Positions 8,701 through 12,866 of a stretch of DNA of 12,866 nt are shown here, one piece after another (the first letter of the stretch is position 1; every line of letters begins with the position of its first letter). A program made the position numbers and the translations under genes. Source of the DNA: Phoronis pallida (lineage: Eukaryota; Phoronida; Phoronidae); the NCBI GenBank assembly GCA_028565715.1, contig JAOXYC010180135.1:1-12866 (forward strand). The letters are read 5' to 3'. Under the pieces are notes generated by a model, which was not told the DNA's origin, made no database searches, and saw only the letters and a list, made by a program, of their open reading frames with translations.

Positions 8701-9264
8701 ACCCTCTGAAGTTCCTTCTCACATAGATAAAATAATAATCAAGGTAATAATTTTAATATTAATTATAGGTTCATTTGCTGGTGTTTTAATTTGTGGAGGG
8801 TTATTTGACCAAATTTCGCATTGGGTGAAGTATTTTAATGAGACTTAAAGATACGGTCTCCTCGTTAATTTTGACCCAGATCGTCACCAATGAGACCGCA
8901 TCTTTATTAAGCTAATGAGTAAGTTGCCTTTTCTGATTTGTTAAACAGACTCTTCAAGTATTTTATACATTCTAGAACCTTGTTTCTAACTAATTCAGTG
9001 CACTATACCAATGCATCTGATTTATTGTTAAAACATAGAATTTCACTGACCAATACATTTCTTTTCCAGAACCATTTGTTTGATAGCAAATTTCGCCGTC
9101 GACGAATGGGAAAGAAAGCGCAAGGTATTTCTGGGCTCCACGAACCAGCAAAAGGTGTTACAGGTGTGCGATCATACCATAAAGTAAATGAGGGTCAGCT
9201 GAATCCACTTGTGAGAATGGGTCTTTCCTCAAATACTCAGATTGACAGTTTGCGCCCACTTTAA
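2490..9264 (+). CDS. eight-exon gene: transposase-like protein with internal YqaJ-type nuclease domain
   Basis: Exons 2490-2752, 3195-3281, 3579-3653, 4131-7290, 7523-7593, 7891-8199, 8623-8743 and 9070-9264 join in one frame to 4,281 nt, a 1,426-residue protein. Intron phases are 2,2,2,0,2,2,0. Domain order: zinc-ribbon-like cysteines C50, C53, C74, C77; LSFDGKKVAPG around D301; YqaJ nuclease about 495-660 with D596, E610, K612 and the YLQVQAEM motif (Q631, Q633); AFDG around D839; SAP-like region about 983-1023; NQRAVGSQPCEGLFSSL around E1281; basic tail KFRRRRMGKK. YqaJ proteins belong to the lambda-exonuclease branch of PD-(D/E)XK nucleases, which resect double-stranded DNA ends. The three other acidic motifs resemble a DDE transposase core, which is an inference. 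All nuclease residues are present and the frame is unbroken, so it is probably a functional gene. Whether it is a live transposon gene or domesticated is open; no flanking terminal repeats were found. Confidence 0.8.
3018..3146. mobile_element. 129-bp MITE-like element in intron 1
   Basis: TAGACTGAACTC at 3018-3029 is repeated inverted as GAGTTCAGTCTA at 3135-3146, giving perfect 12-bp terminal inverted repeats with the outermost TA possibly being the target duplication. The interior is CpG-richer than the flanks (ATCGCGCGAT at 3061-3070) and has no open frame. TA-flanked short elements like this are usually non-autonomous Tc1/mariner-type transposons. Confidence 0.55.
3195..3281 (+). CDS. 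coding exon 2: acidic linker
   Basis: An 87-nt exon between TTTTTACAG (3194) and TTG|GTAAGT (3281/3282), phase 2 at both ends and therefore length-neutral if skipped. It encodes about 29 residues, beginning SQDDGDGSHVADEN, an acidic low-complexity linker with no recognised domain. Its frame fits both neighbours without a stop. Confidence 0.75.
3579..3653 (+). CDS. coding exon 3: Ser/Thr-rich linker
   Basis: A 75-nt exon between TTTTTACAG (3578) and GAAAG|GTGAGC (3653/3654), phase 2 at both ends. It encodes TLSPIPKLFDSS and a run rich in Ser, Thr and Gln. No domain is recognised. Like exon 2 it could be skipped without shifting the frame. Confidence 0.75.
3911..4110. mobile_element. 200-bp fold-back MITE in intron 3
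   Basis: TTAAAGATACTGT...GAGGATCTGG at the left end is matched, inverted, by CCAGATCCTC...ACAGTGTCTTTAA at the right end (4077-4110). A second nested inverted repeat, AAATCTGTAAGGGG (4001-4014) and CCCCTTTACAGATTT (4043-4057), makes almost the whole element able to fold into one long hairpin. TTAA at both ends suggests TTAA target choice. The right end stops only 20 bp before the exon 4 acceptor. Confidence 0.65.
4131..7290 (+). CDS. coding exon 4: giant exon with YqaJ nuclease core, acidic motifs and SAP-like region
   Basis: A 3,160-nt exon from acceptor CTTATTACAG (4130) to donor ACCTG|GTAAGT (7290/7291). Its frame continues five codons before the ATG at 4147, which is therefore internal. 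LSFDGKKVAPG is at 4597-4629 (D301 codon 4606). The YqaJ core runs about 5188-5691: RTPDWFAAR..VTGS, GVKHE, SPDG (D596, codon 5491), ALEVKCPY (E610-x-K612, codons 5533-5541), then YYLQVQAEM. Conserved D, ExK and Q residues match the PD-(D/E)XK nuclease fold of phage-type exonucleases. VVAFDGAFLNIL has D839 at codon 6220. LQKLKVNELVNVCEVLQIKL with a following KKPDIVTAIASRL, at about 6661-6771, resembles a SAP DNA-binding motif. Acidic residues cluster at 6457-6500. Confidence 0.9.
7523..7593 (+). CDS. coding exon 5
   Basis: A 71-nt exon between TTCATTTTAG (7522) and TTGAG|GTAACC (7593/7594). It begins in phase 0 and ends in phase 2, encoding VRNWFKACDEPAIS and following residues up to LERCKMKLR. 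The sequence continues the C-terminal segment KLCNL of exon 4 directly. Aromatic, charged and cysteine residues suggest a structured region, but no named domain is recognised. Confidence 0.8.
7891..8199 (+). CDS. coding exon 6: segment with candidate third catalytic acid
   Basis: A 309-nt exon starting after GTTTACAG (7890). It contains TYNQRAVGSQPCEGLFSSL (E1281, codon 8075-8077), similar in form to the Glu-bearing helix of several DDE transposases (NQ....E..F). The exon probably ends at CCAAGAG|GCAAGT (8199/8200), a GC donor: this is the only boundary that joins in frame (phase 2) with the next good exon. If read through instead, the frame would end at 8282-8284 with about 27 unrelated residues. 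Confidence 0.72.
8623..8743 (+). CDS. coding exon 7
   Basis: A 121-nt exon between TTTATTTTAAG (8622) and ATCAAG|GTAATA (8743/8744). Joined after the GC donor it reads RNFPLRLSAAPVYPEKL and continues PEPSEVPSHIDKIIIK, ending in phase 0. It is Pro- and Glu-rich with no recognised fold. Correct phase on both sides is the main support. Confidence 0.7.
8845..8910. mobile_element. short internally deleted MITE of the same family in intron 7
   Basis: TTAAAGATACGGTCTCCTCG at 8845-8864 is matched inverted by TGAGACCGCATCTTTA (8891-8906), followed by TTAA. The ends, including CAGATCGTCACCAA, resemble the right end of the element at 3911-4110, so this is probably the same family reduced to little more than its termini. 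Confidence 0.6.
9070..9264 (+). CDS. coding exon 8: basic C-terminal tail and stop
   Basis: Terminal exon after CTTTTCCAG (9069), 64 residues plus TAA at 9262-9264. KFRRRRMGKKAQG near its start is a likely nuclear localisation signal. The rest (GLHEPAKGVTGVRSYHKVNE, then a hydrophilic end) has no known domain. An imperfect copy of most of this exon lies immediately downstream. Confidence 0.75.
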   Translation, partial: NHLFDSKFRRRRMGKKAQGISGLHEPAKGVTGVRSYHKVNEGQLNPLVRMGLSSNTQIDSLRPL

Positions 9265-9440
9265 GACTTATCCAAAAATGTGAAAAAAGCTCAAGGTATT
9301 TCAGAGATCCACAAACCAGGAAAAGGTGTTACAGGTGTGCAATTATACAAGAAAATGAGGGTCAGCTGAATCCACTTGTTGGAATGGGTATTTCCTCAAA
9401 CATGCCGATTGATAGCTTGCGCCCACTTTTTAAGACTTGT
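9108..9440 (+). repeat. tandem duplication of the last coding exon, second copy decayed
   Basis: Bases 9108-9270 (most of exon 8, the stop codon and six bases after it) recur at about 9279-9440 at an offset of 171 bp. Shared blocks include CAAGGTATTTC, AAAAGGTGTTACAGGTGTG, GAGGGTCAGCTGAATCCAC and TTGCGCCCACTTT. The second copy has lost four bases near 9348, which shifts the frame and brings in a stop, and it lacks an acceptor, so it lies in the 3' UTR as a pseudo-exon. Confidence 0.85.
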
Positions 9441-9530
9441 TCATAAGAGTAGAATCATGTTGTGTAAAAGTTATTGGAAGACTTAAAATGTTTGCAGAAA
9501 ATCGATAACTGTTGGGTTTATGTAACACTT

Positions 9531-9536
9531 AATAAA
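9531..9536 (+). terminator. likely poly(A) signal of the YqaJ gene
   Basis: AATAAA about 270 bp after the stop codon, followed within 25-30 bp by GT-rich sequence (TTATTTGTTTGTAGTGTAAG). This is the nearest good polyadenylation context; a second AATAAA at 10049 is an alternative. Confidence 0.5.
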
Positions 9537-10046
9537 ATGTAGTCAATGTTATTTGTTTGTAGTGTAAGCAGCCCACTGTTATTGTGGTTGTAAATGCAGA
9601 GTTAACTACATATGAAGGTTTTCAATGAGCACCACCTAAAATTAAACAGTTAATTTCTATCTGTTAGTTTAAAAGACCTGGTATTCACTGTGAATTGAAG
9701 GTGTCGAACACTTTATAGACTCCAATGGGTACTGGTAGTAGGACAAGCTTGCTGATTTACTAATTAGTGTCATTTGTTTATGTTTCGGTTGTCACCAAGG
9801 ACATTTATTTTATTCATTATGAATACCATTAAAATCATCAAAAAGTATTGTCATCTTTAGTGCAATTATTTTGGTTATTGATGTTTGTAGTTTGTGTGAT
9901 CGTGAGAGGTCTACATGAAGTGAAAACATACAGTGTAATGTGGAATGCTGTTGTTAGTGGAATGATATGTGTATCATAATTAGAAAGATTTCAAAATCTG
10001 ATTATTGTGATATTGATGTGCAGATTAAAGTGGAAATGAAAAATTT
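9537..10046. other. gene-free 3' flank
   Basis: AT-rich sequence with no usable open frame on either strand, no splice-bounded exon and no repeat that I could recognise. It would be 3' UTR if the distal poly(A) signal is used, otherwise spacer between the convergent genes. Confidence 0.4.
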
Positions 10047-10048
10047 AA

Positions 10049-10061
10049 AATAAACTTTATT
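10049..10061. terminator. back-to-back poly(A) signals on both strands
   Basis: AATAAACTTTATT reads AATAAA on the plus strand (10049-10054) and AATAAA on the minus strand (complement of TTTATT, 10056-10061). The YqaJ gene and the zinc-finger gene converge on this point, so one site could end both transcripts. Use of either signal is inferred. Confidence 0.4.
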
Positions 10062-10129
10062 ATTCAAACTTGGTTCTTTCTAGTCAAAACTAACTATAAA
10101 ATAGTAACTTGTATCTTCTAATACCTTCT

Positions 10130-10310
10130 GAGGAATGGCATGCATGAATTTGGAGTCACAACACAGATCAACTATAAATTTTGTAAGTAGTGATTTGAGC
10201 GCTTTTTAACAATGAGTAATAATATTCAACAAAGGCCCCGTGTCAAACATTTTTTAGTTGATTTGCGTTGTGACCCAAAAATTGGACCACCAAGGAAACA
10301 GCATCTTTAA
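10130..10310. mobile_element. third, older copy of the TTAAAGAT MITE family
   Basis: The right end is clear (CAAGGAAACAGCATCTTTAA at 10291-10310). Inner inverted repeats ATTTGGAGTCACAACACAGATCAACT (left, from about 10149) and AGTTGATTTGCGTTGTGACCCAAAAATT (right, to about 10283) pair well. The interior block GTGATTTGAGCGCTTTTTA matches GTGATTTGAGTGCTTTTTA in the element at 3911-4110, confirming kinship. The left terminus is eroded, so that boundary is approximate. Confidence 0.55.
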
Positions 10311-10379
10311 TCTAAGTAAAAAAAGTAATTTGCTTTCTTACAATCCCATCAAAAATAACAATATATAAAAACATTTCAT

Positions 10380-10655
10380 AAAATAAAACATTTCATGAGA
10401 AACAATCTATGAGCAATAGTTCAATGAGGGCTTAATACAATGTTTACAATATAAAATAAAACATTTCATGAGAAACAATCTATGAGCAATAGTTCAACGA
10501 GGGCTTAATACACTGTTTACAATATAAAATAAAACATTTCATGAGAAAGAATCTATGAGCAATATGAAAAAATATATATAGTTCAAGAGAGCTTAATAAA
10601 CTGTTTACAATATATACAACATTTCATGAGAAACGCTCTATGAGCAATATGCGAT
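10380..10655. repeat. four-copy minisatellite, 73-85 bp unit
   Basis: The block ACATTTCATGAGAAA..ATCTATGAGCAATA recurs at 10388, 10461, 10534 and 10619, giving spacings of 73, 73 and 85 bp. Units also share GGGCTTAATACA.TGTTTACAATATA. The first two are nearly identical, the third has an AT-rich insertion, and the fourth is the most diverged and shortened. The array ends about ten bases below the zinc-finger stop codon, so it lies in that gene's 3' UTR. Confidence 0.85.
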
Positions 10656-10663
10656 AATACACT

Positions 10664-11250
10664 TTACAACCAAGAAAGAGTTAATCCACACTTCTTCTCG
10701 TGTTTACACAGGAGATCTCTTCGCTTGAACCCTTTTGCACACCTCATGCACACAAAATTCGATGGTTCTGCGTGCTGCTTCATATGGCGAAGGAGAGAAC
10801 TTCTATGAAGGGTCACGAAAAGGCAGTGCTGGCATGTCAACAGTGAACCACCATGTGTGACCATGTGCGACTTGAGGTGCGCTGATGTTGTGAAGGTTTT
10901 TGCACATTCTTCACAGTTGAAGGAATCACTATGGGTCTTGGTGTGTCTTTTTAGATATTCAGCGGTTGTAAATGATTTTTCACAAATATGACAGGTATGC
11001 TGTTCTCCCACATGTAAAAGTTCGTGCCTTTTCCTGGCAGAGCTGGTGCTAATCTCAGTGGCACATATTGGGCACTTAAATTTCTTTTCACCATGTTGTG
11101 CCCTCTTGTGATCCTGAAGTTTTGTCAAGGAGTTGAATGATTTCCCGCATGGGCAGTTGAAGGGGAAAATACCTGTGTGTGTTCTAGAATGTTTTTTAAG
11201 ACCGCTCTGGGTTGAAAAAGTTTTACTGCATTCTCCGCACTTGAAGGAAC
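10664..11250 (-). CDS. terminal exon: seven-finger C2H2 array
   Basis: The exon follows the acceptor ATTTTTGCAG (minus strand, 11251-11252 being the AG) and ends with a stop at 10664-10666. It opens directly at finger 1 (FKCGECSKTF...KKHSRTH). Fingers 1, 3, 4, 5 and 6 are regular C-x2-C...H-x3-H. Finger 2 is unusual (FNCPCGKSF: one residue between cysteines, four between histidines). Finger 7 ends in Cys (CKHEKKC), a C2HC form. Only the first linker (TGIFPF) resembles the standard TGEKPF; the others are degenerate. An in-frame ATG at 11263 lies in the intron and is not expected to be the start. Confidence 0.9.
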
Positions 11251-12670
11251 CTGCAAAAATCAAAAAGTCTTGAGTATGTCCAAATTAGTTTGAACAATAA
11301 TTATAGATAAAAAACAGATTTGTTGCAGATGATGGACAAACTTAATATTGAAAGTTAACAAATTAATGGTTAATTTAAATAAAATAAAAAAATTCATTTA
11401 ACATTGGTAGGTGATGGTGCAGACTTCAACAATTATAAGATATAAAATGAATTTCACAAACAAGTAATGAAGAATGGCTTCTTACGCTGTTGGTTCAAAG
11501 GTATTAGTTGGGGGTTGTCAAGTGAAGTGATTGCTTGGTTGCAGACATCCTTTTGAACGGGAACAGCAACTAAAATAAAGCAAAAATCAAATGTTACAAG
11601 TGTAATAGTAACTATTAATGAAACCAAGGTATTCACAATGCCTAGTATTTAACACACCGTCCCTCACTCACAAATAAATTAGTAAATTAATATCCGTTAA
11701 TGTAATCAAATTTCACAAATGATCAATGTTTTCTTATATTGAAATCATCTATGAATGGTAAACTTGAAAAAAACTATTATCATTTTACTTTGGTAGGTGA
11801 TGGTGCAGACTTCAAGAATTTTATAATATATAAATAAATTTCACTAATGGACATATATAAATGTATCACAAGTAACAAAGAAAGGCTTCTTACGCTGTTG
11901 GTGCAAAGGTACTGGTTGGGGGTTGTCAAGTGAAGTGATTGCATGGTTGGCTTGGTTGCAGACATCTTTTTGAACGGGAACAGCAACTAAAATGAAATAT
12001 TTTGAGTTAAAACTTACAAGTGTAATAGTAACTATTAAAGGAACCAAGGTATTCACTATGCATAGTGTTAAAAATAACACACCGTTCCTCACTTACAAAT
12101 AAATTAAAAACTTAATAATCAAAAATGTTTTTCTTATTGAAATCACAAATGAATTGTTAATTTGAAAAAAAAAATCATTTTACATTGGTAGGTGATGATT
12201 TCAACAATTATGAGATGCAAAAATATTTCAAAAATCAATGTCAATTTTTTTCACAAGTAATGATGAATTCTTACACTGTTGGTCATTGGTTGTATCATTG
12301 ATCCTATCCTCATGTTGGTCATCCAGTAAAAAGGCACCTAAAATAAAGCAAAACCCAGTAGTTTGACTTGCAGAAAATGCTAACCAATTGCCATGCTATG
12401 TATTACCACGGTGTTGAACACGCACCCCCATTCTCTCTTTCAGTGATGGTTTGATTAAAAAAAGTCTATGTAACAAAATCAAGGTTGGGTCCCGGGGGTT
12501 GGGTTGGGAAAACCTGATCATAGAATGGTCCCTCGGGAAATTGTTTAGTGAAGTTGGATTAATTACATGTGCATGAAATGTTCTGAACAGCAAACTAAAA
12601 GTAACTTTAAAAATACCTGTTTCAATACTGTCAGTAACACCAAGTCTCGTTTCCTGCTGCAGGTCCACCA
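10664..12670 (-). CDS. C2H2 zinc-finger gene, 3' part (5' end outside window)
   Basis: Minus-strand exons 12617-12670, 12275-12337, 11894-11986, 11486-11569 and terminal 10664-11250 join in one open frame. Every internal exon starts and ends in phase 1, so any can be included or skipped without a frameshift. The small exons encode a polar linker; the last encodes seven zinc fingers and the stop. Such proteins usually bind DNA in the nucleus. No PR, SCAN, ZAD, BTB or KRAB domain is visible, but the N-terminus lies beyond 12866. The zinc-finger exon is certain; inclusion of each small exon rests on splice sites, phase and duplication. Confidence 0.7.
11486..11569 (-). CDS. duplicated linker exon, copy A (84 nt)
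   Basis: Bounded on the minus strand by TTATTTTAG (acceptor) and CAACAGC|GTAAGA (donor). Phase 1-1. Encodes AVPVQKDVCNQAITSLDN and PQLIPLNQQ, then joins the finger exon through a split Arg codon. It closely resembles the exon at 11894-11986. No known domain. Confidence 0.7.
11894..11986 (-). CDS. duplicated linker exon, copy B (93 nt)
   Basis: Same structure as copy A with a three-residue insertion (CNQANHAIT against CNQAIT) and ending PQPVPLHQQ. Phase 1-1, with the same donor context CAACAGC|GTAAGA. Both copies stay open and keep good splice sites, which argues that they are still used, either together or alternatively. Confidence 0.7.
12275..12337 (-). CDS. putative linker exon, diverged copy C (63 nt)
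   Basis: Minus-strand acceptor TTATTTTAG|GTGCC and donor CAACAGT|GTAAGA, phase 1-1. Encodes AFLLDDQHEDRINDTTNDQQ. Its ends and the surrounding intron sequence resemble those of copies A and B, but the middle is different. The frame joins neatly to both neighbours. Confidence 0.55.
12487..12508 (+). other. putative G-quadruplex motif
   Basis: Four G-runs (12487-12489, 12494-12498, 12501-12503, 12506-12508) separated by loops of 4, 2 and 2 bases fit the G3+N1-7 pattern. It lies in an intron of the minus-strand zinc-finger gene, on the strand opposite to its transcript, in otherwise AT-rich DNA. Confidence 0.45.
12617..12670 (-). CDS. putative upstream exon D (54 nt)
   Basis: Minus-strand acceptor TTCTTTTCCAG and donor GAAACAG|GTATTT enclose 54 nt, phase 1-1, encoding VDLQQETRLGVTDSIET. 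It is outside the 390-bp repeat and shows no similarity to copies A-C beyond phase. The donor is weaker than those downstream. Confidence 0.5.
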
Positions 12671-12866
12671 CTGGAAAAGAATGATAAAAAAAGTTGAGCA
12701 CTGTGAACAAAATCGTGGTTTGCCTAACACTCAATACACCCGGGTCAATACAACCAGGGTAAACAAAAAGGGGAACGTGTTGATAATGAGTTTGTAGCTG
12801 GTAGATCTATTCGGTTCTAACCACAAGAAAATTGTTCACAAAGCCCATGATTCTCAATAAATGATA
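12671..12866. other. edge of window, upstream intron of the zinc-finger gene
   Basis: No exon with convincing splice sites or domain is seen before the window ends. The stretch is taken as intron because exon D has an acceptor at 12671 (minus strand). Confidence 0.3.

Larger units (their letters stand above)
11340..12345 (-). repeat. tandem array of about 390-bp units, each carrying a small exon
   Basis: The block TTGGTAGGTGATG recurs at 11404, 11790 and 12185 (spacings 386 and 395 bp). Between copies A and B the flanking intron sequence also repeats: ACAAGTGTAATAGTAACTAT, then ACCAAGGTATTCAC, AACACACCGT.CCTCACT and ACAAATAAATTA. The third unit is partly diverged. Exon plus intron were thus copied together by tandem duplication. 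Confidence 0.8.

Noticed and set aside
12396-12734. 112-codon minus-strand frame as an independent gene
   Set aside because: Only the part at 12617-12670 has splice signals at both ends; the rest runs through G-rich and simple intron sequence.
12856-12861. AATAAA at the right edge on the plus strand
   Set aside because: No plus-strand gene precedes it in this part of the window; common by chance in AT-rich DNA.

Overview
This window looks like nuclear DNA from an animal, probably a marine invertebrate. It is AT-rich, its genes are split by GT-AG introns of roughly 240-500 bp, and it carries small terminal-inverted-repeat elements, a retrotransposon tail and a C2H2 zinc-finger gene. The exact phylum cannot be fixed from the sequence alone. 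No RNA gene, CRISPR array or prokaryotic operon was seen.

Left part (1-2489) holds a probable promoter with an ATGGCGG (YY1-like) site near 127, and possible 5' untranslated exons ending at 183 and at 1051-1190 and 1963-2161. A reverse-oriented 3' stub of a non-LTR retrotransposon lies at about 1322-1663.

Centre (2490-9264, + strand) is one eight-exon gene whose splice sites and reading phases all agree (4,281 coding bases, 1,426 residues). In order the protein has a four-cysteine zinc-ribbon-like N-terminus, an 'LSFDGKKVAPG' segment, a complete YqaJ/lambda-exonuclease-type PD-(D/E)XK nuclease core, a second 'AFDG' segment, a SAP-like helix pair, a 'CEGLFSSL' segment and a basic tail. The best reading is a transposase-like protein carrying a phage-type nuclease inside it, either a resident DNA transposon gene or a domesticated derivative. 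One intron appears to use a GC donor. A frameshifted tandem copy of the last exon follows the stop codon. Introns 1, 3 and 7 contain MITE-like elements, and two of these share a family with a third copy near 10310.

The interval 9441-10663 is the 3' flank of two convergent genes. It contains a poly(A) signal at 9531, a double-stranded poly(A) signal pair at 10049-10061, a MITE, and a four-copy tandem repeat in the 3' untranslated region of the next gene.

Right part (10664-12866, - strand) is the 3' portion of a C2H2 zinc-finger gene. A terminal exon with seven fingers is preceded by small exons, all symmetrical phase 1-1 (84, 93, 63 and 54 nt). The 84- and 93-nt exons are clear duplicates, sitting in a roughly 390-bp tandem repeat whose intronic parts also cover the 63-nt exon's surroundings. 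The 5' end of this gene lies beyond the window.
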